Shown piece by piece: positions 17,312-26,181 of a stretch of DNA of 64,000 nucleotides. The stretch's first letter is position 1. Each line of letters starts with the position of its first letter. The notes under the pieces are model-generated. The model was given only the letters and a program-made list of their open reading frames with translations. It ran no database searches and had not been told where the DNA came from. Made by a program: the position numbers and the translations under genes. Source of the stretch: Chryseobacterium viscerum (lineage in GTDB: Bacteria; Bacteroidota; Bacteroidia; Flavobacteriales; Weeksellaceae); the NCBI RefSeq assembly GCF_002899945.2, contig NZ_PPEG02000005.1:124001-188000 (forward strand), read 5' to 3'.

Positions 17312-18409
17312 ATGAATACAAAAAAATATTTATGGATGTGGACATTCTTAGTGCCCATTCTGGCGTGGGTTTTTTATTTTGGAAACCCTGTTTTTGCTTC
17401 CGTTTATTATTCTGTGATTCTTACTTTATTTCTAATGGGAAGTGTTCTTGCAGCAGTGTATCACTCTGAAGTTATTGCCCATCGTCTTGGTGAGCCTTTC
17501 GGAACTTTACTTCTGGCATTTGCCATTACGGTAATAGAGGTTGGGTTGATTATTTCCATTATGTTAGGAGCTAAAGGTGTAGAAACGATCACCCTTGCCA
17601 GAGATACGGTCTTTGCAGCAGTGATGATCATCCTTACAGGGATCATCGGAGGTTGTATTGTGATAGGCTCTTTAAGATATAGAGAACAGAGCTTTACATT
17701 GCAGGGAGTAAGTACTGCACTCATTACCCTTACCTCTGTTATTATTTTTGTGCTGATCCTGCCCAATTATACAATAAGTCATCAGGGGGGCGAATATACC
17801 TGGTTTCAGCTTCTTTTTATAGCCTTGATTTCTTTAGGGCTTTACCTCGGCTTTACCATGATTCAGACGCTTAGGCACCGAAGCTTTTTCATTTCTCCAC
17901 AAAATAAGCTATCCGAAAACCAATCGGTACAGAATAGTCACGAAATGATTTCCCGAAAGCAATTGTATATCAGTTGTATATTGTTAATCTTATGCCTGGG
18001 AATAGTGGTTTTATTGGCAAAGCTCCTTTCGAAAGATGTTGAACATATTGTGATTTCAGCGGGTGCTCCAAAGTCTCTGGTGGGTATCATTATTGCTGGT
18101 ATTGTTCTTCTTCCGGAAGGGATGGCAGCATTCAGAGCGGCAAAAAGTGATGAGATCCAAACCTCATTAAACCTTGCTTTTGGTTCTGCTTTGGCAAGTA
18201 TCGGACTCAGCATTCCTGCCATTGCTATTATATCTGTAATGACTGGAATACGAATGACATTAGGAATAGATATTAAATCAACGATACTTTTGGGGCTGAC
18301 GCTTTTTATTATTACCGTTTCACTGGCAACAGGCAGAACCAATATCATGCAGGGAATTGTTCTGATCGCTATATTTTTAATCTACCTTTTCATTACAATA
18401 GTACCATAA
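17312..18409 (+). CDS. Ca2+/H+ antiporter (ChaA-type, CaCA superfamily)
   Basis: A 365-residue polytopic membrane protein with about eleven hydrophobic segments in two homologous halves. The two alpha-repeat motifs contain conserved acidic residues: LGEPFGTLLLAFAITVIEVG (about 59-78) and PEGMAAFRAAKSDEIQTS (about 270-287). These two motifs mark the CaCA superfamily, and the ChaA branch exchanges Ca2+, or Na+/K+, for protons to remove cations from the cytoplasm. It begins from an ATG and has no neighbouring gene in the same direction; the next gene is convergent, 12 nt after its stop. Confidence 0.92.
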   Translation: MNTKKYLWMWTFLVPILAWVFYFGNPVFASVYYSVILTLFLMGSVLAAVYHSEVIAHRLGEPFGTLLLAFAITVIEVGLIISIMLGAKGVETITLARDTVFAAVMIILTGIIGGCIVIGSLRYREQSFTLQGVSTALITLTSVIIFVLILPNYTISHQGGEYTWFQLLFIALISLGLYLGFTMIQTLRHRSFFISPQNKLSENQSVQNSHEMISRKQLYISCILLILCLGIVVLLAKLLSKDVEHIVISAGAPKSLVGIIIAGIVLLPEGMAAFRAAKSDEIQTSLNLAFGSALASIGLSIPAIAIISVMTGIRMTLGIDIKSTILLGLTLFIITVSLATGRTNIMQGIVLIAIFLIYLFITIVP

Positions 18410-18421
18410 ATTATTAGGTTG

Positions 18422-20689
18422 TTATTTAGGAAAACAAAGCCTTGCCATGAGATAGCTGACTGTGGATTCCGCTCCCTGATTGAGATTAACATTTTTCTCT
18501 TCAAGACCATCATAACATCCGCCCGTTACAGGATTGTAAATGATCTGATGTAAATGATTCTTTCCTAAAAACCAATTAAAAGCATTCCTCATCATCTGTA
18601 AATATTCTTCATCTTTAAAAACCCTATAGAATGTAGATAAGGCCAGTATGGTATAGGCAACATCAATAGGCTGCTCACCGCCAACTGATTCAGGACCTTT
18701 AACCATCTCTTTCTGAAGCCATCCTTTGTTGGAAATTACTTTGATCTCTCCCTTAATAAATATTTTAGAAAGAAGAAACCGGAAAGATTCATGGGCAATT
18801 TGCTTATACACTTCGTCTTTGGTTGTAATCCATGCACACAATAAAGCCTCAGGGAGTAAACTGTTTCCATAGGTCAGATAGCTTTCAAACCAATGCCACT
18901 CTCTGTGTTTTTCATGCTGATACATTTTTACCAACCGATTGGCCAGCTTTTTCAATAATGGAATATTGTTTTCAGAGTTTTGATAATGTAATCCCTTGAT
19001 GATAAAGCCCATTGCTCGAGTAGAATGTATTTTCTCAAGCACTGGAAGACTTTTTTCAATCACAGACTCTGCTTCATCAGAAAACTGTTGAGGTAAGATT
19101 TCCTTTATTGAAAGAAGATATCCAAGTGCCCAGATAGCTCTTCCGTTGGAGTCTTCAAGATTGGTCTCCTCATTCTGCGGTGTAAATTCCTTGTGTTGAT
19201 TTATATAATTGAGGAAACTTCCGTCAGTCTGCTGGCAAAACTTGATGACATTCAGGTACGTTGAGATCAGTTCAAGGTCAGATTCATCTTTGCTCATCTT
19301 ATAATGTCTGCAGGCTGCAATCATAGCACGGGCATTATCGTCCAAAGTATACCCGGAATCTATATCAGGCTTGTTGATCTTAGAAAACTGGATCATTCCA
19401 AAATCTGTTGTCATATTTTTGATATGGCTAAGATTGATGATGGGGAATGTATAATGTAAGGCCATCTTATCTTTGCTGTATTGCTGAAATAACATAGCGT
19501 GTGAAATAGAAGAATTCTCCCAGGCTGTCGGAGCCATTTTTTCTAAACTTTTTGATCGTAATCTTTCCTGTACAGCTTCATTTTTCAATAAAGTATTCAC
19601 GGCAGCAGCCAGCTGTTCCGGAGCTTCAAAATCAATAATAATTCCCAGGTCTTCATTCAATACTTCTAAAGCATGCGGAATTGGAGTAGAAACAATGGGA
19701 CATCCACAACTGATAGCATAGGAAAAAGTGCCGCTTACTGCCTGATTTCTGTCTTTTGAAGTGAAAAGATAGATATTGGTAAGCTGAAGATAATCTAACA
19801 ACTCTTCCAGAGGGAGATATTGGTTGATAAAGTGAGTATGTTTTTCTAAATGGAGTCTCTTGATCGTTTTCTGCAAAGAATCACGATATTCTTCGCCTTC
19901 ATGCTTAATGATGCTTGGATGCGTTTTTCCGATAATCAGAAACATCACATCCGGGTTTTGGGTGATGATTTCAGGCAGTGCTTCTAAAGAGGTTTCAATA
20001 TTTTTCCCGGAACCCAATAAGCCAAATGTTGAAAGTATCTTTTTATCTTTAAATCCATATTTCGCTTTCAGTGAAGCTTTGTCGATAAATGGTAATAAAT
20101 GGGTCCCATGCGGTATCACTTTAATTTTATCAGATGGAATATCATAATCATTTGAAAGGATATTTGCAGAAATACCGGTCATCACAATAATATATTTAGA
20201 AAAACGACTTATGTCTTGTACCTTTTCTTTTAACTTGTAATCTGGTTTTGGCAGAATGGTGTGAAAAGTAACGATGATGTCTTTTTCTAAATTTTGGAGA
20301 AAAAGTGGTAATCCGTTTTTGGTTTCGTTGAAAAATCCAAATTCATGCTGCAGCATAACCAGTTGAATATTATCATTTTTATTGATTTTATCCGCCAGTT
20401 CCAAATAAGAAATTGCATCGGATGTATTCAGGCGATATTCAGTATTTTCGTCATAATGATAGTTTTCATCCTCCGTTTCCATTGGGCAGATGATTATTTT
20501 GAACGATTCTCTGAATTTTATCTGAAGAGATTTTATCAAATCCTGACAATACGTTGCAATACCGCACACCTTAGGAGGAAAAGTACTTATGAAGATAATC
20601 TCTGGTTTATAATTAATTGTGTTTTTTTTACTTTGGACAGATCTTCTTTTTGTCTTTTCCTCCACGTTTGGGTTTATATTTTTATTCAT
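18422..20689 (-). CDS. Glycosyltransferase (GT4) fused to a C-terminal glycosidase-like alpha-helical domain
   Basis: About 755 residues from the ATG at 20687-20689; a TTG frame opening 12 codons upstream is less likely. Residues about 35-395 form a GT4-type retaining glycosyltransferase: an N-terminal Rossmann half (PKVCGIATYCQDLIKSLQ), and a nucleotide-sugar half with STFGLLGSGKNIETSLEALP and VSGTFSYAISCGCPIVSTP. Residues about 410-755 are helical repeats (SGYTLDDNARAMIAACRHYK) like those of N-acylglucosamine epimerase or six-hairpin glycosidases. It follows a GH130 gene by 40 nt. This two-domain type usually sits beside GH130 in bacteria and is thought to act on mannosides. Substrate unknown; probably cytosolic. 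Confidence 0.88.
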   Translation of the reverse strand: MNKNINPNVEEKTKRRSVQSKKNTINYKPEIIFISTFPPKVCGIATYCQDLIKSLQIKFRESFKIIICPMETEDENYHYDENTEYRLNTSDAISYLELADKINKNDNIQLVMLQHEFGFFNETKNGLPLFLQNLEKDIIVTFHTILPKPDYKLKEKVQDISRFSKYIIVMTGISANILSNDYDIPSDKIKVIPHGTHLLPFIDKASLKAKYGFKDKKILSTFGLLGSGKNIETSLEALPEIITQNPDVMFLIIGKTHPSIIKHEGEEYRDSLQKTIKRLHLEKHTHFINQYLPLEELLDYLQLTNIYLFTSKDRNQAVSGTFSYAISCGCPIVSTPIPHALEVLNEDLGIIIDFEAPEQLAAAVNTLLKNEAVQERLRSKSLEKMAPTAWENSSISHAMLFQQYSKDKMALHYTFPIINLSHIKNMTTDFGMIQFSKINKPDIDSGYTLDDNARAMIAACRHYKMSKDESDLELISTYLNVIKFCQQTDGSFLNYINQHKEFTPQNEETNLEDSNGRAIWALGYLLSIKEILPQQFSDEAESVIEKSLPVLEKIHSTRAMGFIIKGLHYQNSENNIPLLKKLANRLVKMYQHEKHREWHWFESYLTYGNSLLPEALLCAWITTKDEVYKQIAHESFRFLLSKIFIKGEIKVISNKGWLQKEMVKGPESVGGEQPIDVAYTILALSTFYRVFKDEEYLQMMRNAFNWFLGKNHLHQIIYNPVTGGCYDGLEEKNVNLNQGAESTVSYLMARLCFPK

Positions 20690-20729
20690 GTTGATATCTA
20701 TTTTAAAGTCTGATATTCCGTACAATCTA

Positions 20730-21758
20730 TTATACGCTGTACTGTAGTAATTCTTTCAATAATTCTGTGATATTTAAAGAAACAACAGCAATTCTTTCAT
20801 CCGCGGCCCCGTAATAAATACGGAGTGTATCTCCTTCTACGATAGCTCCGGTCGGAAAGCAGACATTATTGACTTCTCCTTTCTTTTCCCATTGCTGTTC
20901 GGGTTTGAATAGAGGGTAGGGAAGTCTTGAGATTTCTTTTTCAGGGTTATCAAGGTCCAATAAAGCAGCACAAGCATTGTAAACATATCCGTCAATGGTA
21001 TTATGTACCCCATGATAGATCAAAAGCCATCCATGCTCAGTTTCTATGGGAGGACATCCTCCACCGATATAGCTTATCTCATGCTCATGCTGAGGTGATA
21101 AGAGGATATGATCTTCAAAATGAAGGAAATAATCTTTCCAGAAACTAGGATTAAGATCTTCAATATTTTCTATACCTGCAATTTGGATATCAGGTCTTAT
21201 GCGATGAAGAAAATAAAGCTTCCCTTTGATTCTTCTTGGGAAAAAGATCACATTTTTATCCCATATGAAGAGATCCTTATTCTTTTCCTGAATAGGCGAG
21301 AATGTATTGGCGTTTTCGTATTTTCCTGCTATTGCCGCTTGGGATTCTATTAAAAGTTTAAACTTTTTATAGGGAATCTTTGGAACAATAATTCCCAGTT
21401 TTTGCCAAGATGTAAAATCCTTGGATATTGCGAGTGCTCCCAATGCATTGATTCCGTCGTAACAGGTATAGGTAAGATAAAATAAATGATCTATTTTTAC
21501 AATTCTTGGATCTTCAACACCATGTTTCTCGTATTCAAACTCAGGAATGATAACCGGATTGCTCAAACGAGTTTCTATCGTCTTATAATCTGACAATATA
21601 CAGTATCCGATACTGGAGAAATTATTCTTTGCAACAGCCCTGTAAAATAAATGTATTTTTCCGTTTTCCTGAATAACTGCGGGATTTAAAACACCTTCAC
21701 TTTCAAAAGCTAATTCGGTTTTTCTAAGTATAATCCCTTCTTTTTTCAGAGTTACCAT
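20730..21758 (-). CDS. GH130 family glycoside phosphorylase/hydrolase
   Basis: A 342-residue five-bladed beta-propeller of glycoside hydrolase family 130, whose members phosphorolyse or hydrolyse beta-1,2- or beta-1,4-mannosides. Recognisable segments are VLNPAVIQENGKIHLFYRAV (about 20-39), GVEDPRIVKIDHLFYLTYT (about 85-103) where the Asp/Glu of the VEDPR motif is the family's acid, SYIGGGCPPIETEHGWLLIYHG (about 230-252, here shortened to the GGGCPPIETEHGWLLIYHG core) and CFPTGAIV near the C-terminus. No signal peptide, so cytosolic. It is middle gene of an operon: small basic protein, GH130, glycosyltransferase. Together they may make or recycle a mannose-containing storage or compatible solute. 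Confidence 0.92.
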   Translation of the reverse strand: MVTLKKEGIILRKTELAFESEGVLNPAVIQENGKIHLFYRAVAKNNFSSIGYCILSDYKTIETRLSNPVIIPEFEYEKHGVEDPRIVKIDHLFYLTYTCYDGINALGALAISKDFTSWQKLGIIVPKIPYKKFKLLIESQAAIAGKYENANTFSPIQEKNKDLFIWDKNVIFFPRRIKGKLYFLHRIRPDIQIAGIENIEDLNPSFWKDYFLHFEDHILLSPQHEHEISYIGGGCPPIETEHGWLLIYHGVHNTIDGYVYNACAALLDLDNPEKEISRLPYPLFKPEQQWEKKGEVNNVCFPTGAIVEGDTLRIYYGAADERIAVVSLNITELLKELLQYSV

Positions 21759-21890
21759 CTAGTTACCGGTATTTCGGGCTTCGTTTTCCCTGTCTTTTCG
21801 TTTGTTCATCTTATCTTCTCGTTTCTCTTTCAGGGATTTTACAGCTGGAGTTTTGTCTGATTTCTTTTTTCCGTCTTTTTCTTTTGACAT
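21759..21890 (-). CDS. Small highly charged basic protein
   Basis: A 43-residue gene missed by length cut-offs. It starts MSKEKDGKKKSDKTPAVKSL and ends ..RENEARNTGN; about 40 percent of residues are Lys or Arg and there is no hydrophobic core, so it is probably disordered. The TAG stop abuts the ATG of the GH130 gene with no spacer, and the reading frame is free of stops from a good ATG. That arrangement, and the absence of any other candidate, support it as real. Similar short charged proteins are common in flavobacteria; function unknown. Confidence 0.65.
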   Translation of the reverse strand: MSKEKDGKKKSDKTPAVKSLKEKREDKMNKRKDRENEARNTGN

Positions 21891-22041
21891 TATGAAATAT
21901 TTTTGTTCCCTGTAAATTTCAACCATTAAAAAAGGAAAGCGTTGTAATAGTCTTTGAATTTGTTATATAAATCATAGATATTCCGGATTTAATAGACTAA
22001 CTTTGAGTAAATTACTGTTAATGAAGTAATTGGTAAGGATA

Positions 22042-22602
22042 ATGAAGTTGTACATAAAATATATGGTAAGCTTGCGCTGCAAAATGGTTGTCCATCAGGA
22101 ACTGGAAAGACTGGGCATTAAAAATGCTGTTGTCGATCTGGGGACTGTAGTTCTATTGGATGATATTAGCCCCAAACAAAGACAAATACTGAAAGAAAAC
22201 CTGCTTAAAACAGGACTTGAGGTATTAGATGATAAAAAAAGTATCCTGATAGAAAAGATAAAAAATGTTGTCATAGAAATGATACACTATTCAGATGCAC
22301 TTCCAAAAGAAAATTTCTCAGATTACATAAGTGAAAAGCTAGGATACGATTATACCTACCTGGCAAATACCTTTTCTGAAGTGAAAGGAATGACCCTGCA
22401 ACATTTTATCATTATTAATAAAGTAGAAAAGGTAAAAGAATTACTGCTATATGATGAGCTCAATCTTACAGAAATCTCTTATAAACTAAACTACAGCAGT
22501 GTTGCCCACCTTTCTAATCAGTTTAAAAAAATAACAGGTCTTTCCCCCTCATTTTACAAGCAATTGAAGCAAAAACGCTTTGGAAATCTGGAAGACTTGT
22601 AA
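22042..22602 (+). CDS. AraC-type regulator with N-terminal HMA-like domain
   Basis: About 186 residues from the ATG at 22042 (an upstream TTG adds four residues). The first about 60 residues (MKLYIKYMVSLRCKMVVHQE) look like a degenerate heavy-metal-associated ferredoxin fold with only one Cys (C13) rather than the CxxC pair. Residues about 75-180 are an AraC double helix-turn-helix: EKLGYDYTYLANTFSEVKGM and LTEISYKLNYSSVAHLSNQF. It has no cupin-type effector domain. Regulators of this build are common in Bacteroidetes. It is isolated, with the GH130 operon divergent on one side and DUF6602 on the other. Confidence 0.85.
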   Translation: MKLYIKYMVSLRCKMVVHQELERLGIKNAVVDLGTVVLLDDISPKQRQILKENLLKTGLEVLDDKKSILIEKIKNVVIEMIHYSDALPKENFSDYISEKLGYDYTYLANTFSEVKGMTLQHFIIINKVEKVKELLLYDELNLTEISYKLNYSSVAHLSNQFKKITGLSPSFYKQLKQKRFGNLEDL

Positions 22603-22709
22603 GGAGATGTAGAAGAGGTAGGAGGAGATCAAGAAAGAAAAATCCGGTCCCGGCAAAAATAGTAGCTTCCCAATAATACACAAGCCTTCTTTTTCAGAGG
22701 GCATTTTTT

Positions 22710-22717
22710 TATATTTG
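22710..22717 (+). promoter_or_regulatory. Candidate -7 box of the DUF6602 gene
   Basis: TATATTTG matches the Bacteroidetes TAnnTTTG -7 consensus, 15 nt before the ATG at 22733. I see no good -33 TTTG at the usual distance, so only half the promoter is supported. Confidence 0.4.
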
Positions 22718-22732
22718 TGAAAAGACTATCCT

Positions 22733-23614
22733 ATGAAGAACTTTAATTTTAGAGATGCAATACAAATAATTGTAGATGAAATAATTGATGCTGACAAAAG
22801 ATCTAATTTACTTCATAAAGCATCGAATATAAATGAGTCAGGCGCTGAAGTTGAGACGTTGATTAGATCAAAACTAAGCCTATTCCTTCCAGAAAGATAT
22901 ATGGTTAAACAAGGCCAGATTATTGACGAAATGGGAAATGTGAGTAACCAATATGACATCATAATATTCGATAGATTAAACACTCCTAAGTTTTTTGAAT
23001 CAAGAAATGGCACTGTTTATTATCCAATAGAATCTGTTTTAGCTATAGGTGAAATAAAAAAAACATTAAAACAGGAACATACATCTAAATTTGCTGAAAA
23101 TATTTTCCATTATAGAAATGTAATGAAAAGAAAATTGGTAGAAAATACTTTTTATGGTATTTCGGCAGTTGATGCAGACATGAGAGATGTATTGATGTTT
23201 GACATAAGACAGAAATACAAGAATCCTTTATTTACATTTATTTTTGCAATTAATGGAGATCTCATGAAAACTAATGTAGGAGAACCTATTGATCTCTTTT
23301 GTAATGATCTCTTAATTCTTAATGATGGCTATAGAATGCACGGTTCTATTATTGATGGAAAGTTTAAACATTTAGTTGCTGACGATCATATAAAGATAAA
23401 TGAGATTGTTGATTACAGAAGTTCTCCAGTTGATGTTTTAGCTTTATTTTTAAATAGATTAATGATGCATTTAAATAGATGTCACGTAGATCCATTCACA
23501 ATATCCAATTATATTTCAAAGGGTGAAGAGTTTAAAATAGAAAACGAAAAGGTCAAGGTATATGATGTATCCAATTATCGAACAATGGAAGAGAAAATGA
23601 AAAACACCCTGTAA
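22733..23614 (+). CDS. DUF6602 protein, PD-(D/E)XK nuclease-like
   Basis: A 293-residue cytosolic protein. Recognised as DUF6602 from ESGAEVETLIRSKLSLFLPE (about 34-53), RYMVKQGQIIDEMGNVSNQY followed by DIIIFD, and ESVLAIGEIKKTLKQ. The order E..(about 40 residues)..D-I-I-I-F-D..(about 35 residues)..E-I-K matches a PD-(D/E)XK nuclease core: D in DIIIF as the metal ligand and E-x-K in GEIKK. Members are found alone or in mobile and defence-rich regions. Nuclease activity is an inference. It is AT-richer than its neighbours, is unpartnered, and ends in a hairpin overlapping its stop codon. Confidence 0.78.
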   Translation: MKNFNFRDAIQIIVDEIIDADKRSNLLHKASNINESGAEVETLIRSKLSLFLPERYMVKQGQIIDEMGNVSNQYDIIIFDRLNTPKFFESRNGTVYYPIESVLAIGEIKKTLKQEHTSKFAENIFHYRNVMKRKLVENTFYGISAVDADMRDVLMFDIRQKYKNPLFTFIFAINGDLMKTNVGEPIDLFCNDLLILNDGYRMHGSIIDGKFKHLVADDHIKINEIVDYRSSPVDVLALFLNRLMMHLNRCHVDPFTISNYISKGEEFKIENEKVKVYDVSNYRTMEEKMKNTL

Positions 23615-23624
23615 TAAGGGTGTT
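23603..23624 (+). terminator. Hairpin overlapping the DUF6602 stop codon
   Basis: AACACCCT (23603-23610) pairs with AGGGTGTT (23617-23624) around GTAATA, which contains the TAA stop. The T-run is weak, so termination is likely but not certain. Confidence 0.5.
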
Positions 23625-23844
23625 ATGCTAAGTAAGCTCTTTTTCTTTAAGTGAGAAGAAAGAATTCAGAAATTAGTGTACATATTTTATTTTCAACTCA
23701 TCATCATAATCTATTTTTGACTGAAGTTATGAATACTCAAAAAAACCTCCTGCAGCCCTTATTTCACCTTAAATAGAGGGCTGGCAGTCAGTTTTTTAGG
23801 AATGATAAATTCCTGGGATGAAATTAAAAAAAAGGGAAATTATG

Positions 23845-24507
23845 TTAAAAACCAGAAGGTTTATTTAATGTTTGTGCATTACCAGTGGTACCTCCCAGAT
23901 CTTTAGTATCATCATTAATATTTTGTTTTGTAATCAGGTATTTATAAGCCATTAAATACAAACTCACTTTAAAATTATTATAAGTGCCATCCGGGTTTGA
24001 ATACTTCTGTAATGTACTGTTTATAAAGTTGGCTTTGATATGCCAGGTTCCGTTGCTTCTAAAAGTATTGACATTAGGGGAGCCCTGCTTATTATCATTG
24101 ATACCGTTGGCACCGTAATCAAGAGCAACTTGTGTAGAGCCATTATTAAGCTGGAATGAATAGTTATGAACGACAACCAAAAATTTGGAAGCATCTATTT
24201 TGGTATCATAATCTGTGACTCCTGTTGAAGGAACTCCTGAAAGGGTAAGCTTGATATAATTGAACAAGCCACTGCTTTCAAGAGTTGGATCATAGAGGTC
24301 CATTGTGTTTTGGGAAGTGGCAAGAAAATGTCCTCCTGTTTTGTCTGGCTCACCGGGATTCCTTAGGTATAAAGAATGGGTATAGCTTGAACCGTTTACA
24401 TCCAGTGTTTCCGTAGGGGTTGATGTATTAATTCCTATTTTTGTATTTTGAGCATTGATGAATAATCCTAAAAAGAAGATGATCATGCTGTAAATTTTTC
24501 TTTTCAT
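23845..24507 (-). CDS. Exported protein, IGINTxxP...LDVNG family, third copy
   Basis: A 220-residue protein with a signal peptide (MKRKIYSMIIFFLGLFINAQ) and, directly after it, KIGINTSTPTETLDVNG, a motif common in flavobacterial surface and phage-tail-like proteins. The rest is a Ser/Thr/Asn-rich beta domain including FKVSLYLMAYKYLI. It is one of three tandem paralogues transcribed together (25792 to 23845) under two HTH genes. All three share the core order signal peptide, IGIN motif, TKIxxSKFLVVV-like strand, NGTW segment. No sorting domain for the type IX system is visible, so outer-membrane or periplasmic placement is open. Confidence 0.8.
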   Translation of the reverse strand: MKRKIYSMIIFFLGLFINAQNTKIGINTSTPTETLDVNGSSYTHSLYLRNPGEPDKTGGHFLATSQNTMDLYDPTLESSGLFNYIKLTLSGVPSTGVTDYDTKIDASKFLVVVHNYSFQLNNGSTQVALDYGANGINDNKQGSPNVNTFRSNGTWHIKANFINSTLQKYSNPDGTYNNFKVSLYLMAYKYLITKQNINDDTKDLGGTTGNAQTLNKPSGF

Positions 24508-24513
24508 AATCGG

Positions 24514-25149
24514 TTATTGAAGTCCTATTGGGGTATTTGTTGAAACTCCTGTAAATGAGTTGTTTACAGTTCCGGTATACGTTCCCCAGTCTTTAACTAA
24601 TGCTTTTTCATACACACAAAGAGTCAATGACCAGCTTCCGTTCTGGGCTGAGGTTGTACCTGCGCCCTTAAAACTCAGGTTAATGGCATTATACACTTTT
24701 CCGGCGCTTGTTACAGAAGTTACTTCTGTAGAATAGGCACCAAATGATTTGATACTGGTGGTTGTATTGACAGCCGGTATAGCATCTGTAAAGACCGCAC
24801 CAGTGACCGCAACGATATATTTATCCTTTTCCAGTCCAGTGTTCAAATTGACAACATCAGTCTGGCTGACATTTTTGAGAATGATATTATAGGTATTAAC
24901 AGGAGCTACATTTCGAAGCGAAATATCAAGAAGTTTTACCTTTCCTATTGGTGTGGTGTCCTTTGAACGCGTAAGAAGATAATAATTGCCTGTTGCATAT
25001 GAATTGACAGTATCAATTACATAGGATTCTATCAGCGTTCCTCCTGTAACATCAAGAGTCCCTTGCGGGTTTTTTGTGTTTATTCCAACCTGTGCGTTGA
25101 GGCTGAAATAAGTAGATACTGCAAATAAAAGGGTGGTTATTTTTTTCAT
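24514..25149 (-). CDS. Exported protein, IGINTxxP...LDVNG family, second copy
   Basis: A 211-residue paralogue with a signal peptide (MKKITTLLFAVSTYFSLNAQ) and QVGINTKNPQGTLDVTGG. It keeps the shared core ..LEKDKYIVAVTGAVFTD.. and QNGSWSLTLCVYEKALVKDW. It lies 10 nt after the first copy and 6 nt before the third, so the three are one transcript. Function unknown; the family may be secreted or cell-surface. Confidence 0.8.
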   Translation of the reverse strand: MKKITTLLFAVSTYFSLNAQVGINTKNPQGTLDVTGGTLIESYVIDTVNSYATGNYYLLTRSKDTTPIGKVKLLDISLRNVAPVNTYNIILKNVSQTDVVNLNTGLEKDKYIVAVTGAVFTDAIPAVNTTTSIKSFGAYSTEVTSVTSAGKVYNAINLSFKGAGTTSAQNGSWSLTLCVYEKALVKDWGTYTGTVNNSFTGVSTNTPIGLQ

Positions 25150-25159
25150 ACGATTTTAA

Positions 25160-25792
25160 TTATTGGATTAAAGGGGCAAGTGCAGCACCTGTTCCGGAAG
25201 TGTTCACGGTTTGTGCAGAAGTGATTTCCTTAGTGTATGCTCTGTCAAAAACCAGTAAATTGAGTGTCCAGACACCATTGGGAAGAGCATCATCCGTTGA
25301 GAAACCTACATAATCTGCCCTAAGCTTCCATGTCCCATTGGAGCTGTAAGCAAAAATTTCAGGGATAGGAGTAATCCAGTTTGAATAAGAGGTAAATACG
25401 GGCTGTGTAAACCCATGAGAGGCAATGACAACCAAAAACTTAGTTGAATTAATTTTGGTATCATATTCATCTACCCAATCCTTGTCTTCGCTGTTACAGG
25501 TAATTTTATACTGGATAAGGTTAATTGGCGCAGGAGTAGTGGGCACAAAAGAATCATTATAAGAAGTAATTTTGTTCTGTGGAGCCGGAGATTTGATTAA
25601 AAAAGAATAATTTTCATCTGCTCCCAGTTTTTCAATGGGATCTTTTAAGGTCATCCCTGATGTTTTCATGGTTCCGTTTACTGTCAGTTCCTTTTCAGGA
25701 GTAGCTGTATTGATCCCAACATTTCCAGTGCTTTGCGCGCACATAGAAATACTAGCACTGATTAAGAGTACTGTTGAAATAATTTTAGTCAT
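25160..25792 (-). CDS. Exported protein, IGINTxxP...LDVNG family, first copy
   Basis: A 210-residue paralogue with a signal peptide (MTKIISTVLLISASISMCAQ) and NVGINTATPEKELTVNG. Shared core: DTKINSTKFLVVIASHGFTQ and SNGTWKLRADYVGF (compare SNGTWHIKANF in the third copy). It is 53 nt after the HTH gene at 25846 and probably transcribed with it. All three copies have diverged strongly outside this core, as expected for surface-exposed products. Confidence 0.8.
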   Translation of the reverse strand: MTKIISTVLLISASISMCAQSTGNVGINTATPEKELTVNGTMKTSGMTLKDPIEKLGADENYSFLIKSPAPQNKITSYNDSFVPTTPAPINLIQYKITCNSEDKDWVDEYDTKINSTKFLVVIASHGFTQPVFTSYSNWITPIPEIFAYSSNGTWKLRADYVGFSTDDALPNGVWTLNLLVFDRAYTKEITSAQTVNTSGTGAALAPLIQ

Positions 25793-25845
25793 TAATTTTG
25801 TGTTTAAATATTTTTTATCCTTAGTGTGAAATGAGATTTCAGAAT

Positions 25846-26181
25846 TTAAACCTCATAATTGTTTTTCCATTTTGTGATGGTATTTCTGCTCAGCTTAAAA
25901 TGTAGAGACAGCTGGGTATTGTTGAGGTTATGCTTTTTCTGATATTCTAGTATCTTTACAATAGAGTAGTCGTCATAGGAACGAAGCTTTTGATTGTCCG
26001 AAGAGACCTCATGACATCCAAAAATCCTTTGATTAAGCTGAATAATATCCAAAACATTAAGCTCTCCTTTAGATAATATTGATTGGCAGTCATCGATCTT
26101 CTCTGGAAATTTTCTGATAAGAATATCCGAATAGATCTTTTTATAGTAGGGCTGAGTTATTTTTTGTTTTTCTCTATCCAT
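25846..26181 (-). CDS. Helix-turn-helix protein (transposase-HTH type)
   Basis: A 111-residue protein. Its C-terminal 45 residues read YSIVKILEYQKKHNLNNTQL followed by SLHFKLSRNTITKWKNNYEV, a helix-turn-helix of the homeodomain-like transposase type. The N-terminal part is polar and has no known domain. The start overlaps the end of the next upstream gene by 25 nt in a different frame, so the two are a coupled pair. No catalytic transposase domain is present. It is probably a regulator, or a domesticated transposon protein, for the exported-protein genes downstream. Confidence 0.72.
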   Translation of the reverse strand: MDREKQKITQPYYKKIYSDILIRKFPEKIDDCQSILSKGELNVLDIIQLNQRIFGCHEVSSDNQKLRSYDDYSIVKILEYQKKHNLNNTQLSLHFKLSRNTITKWKNNYEV

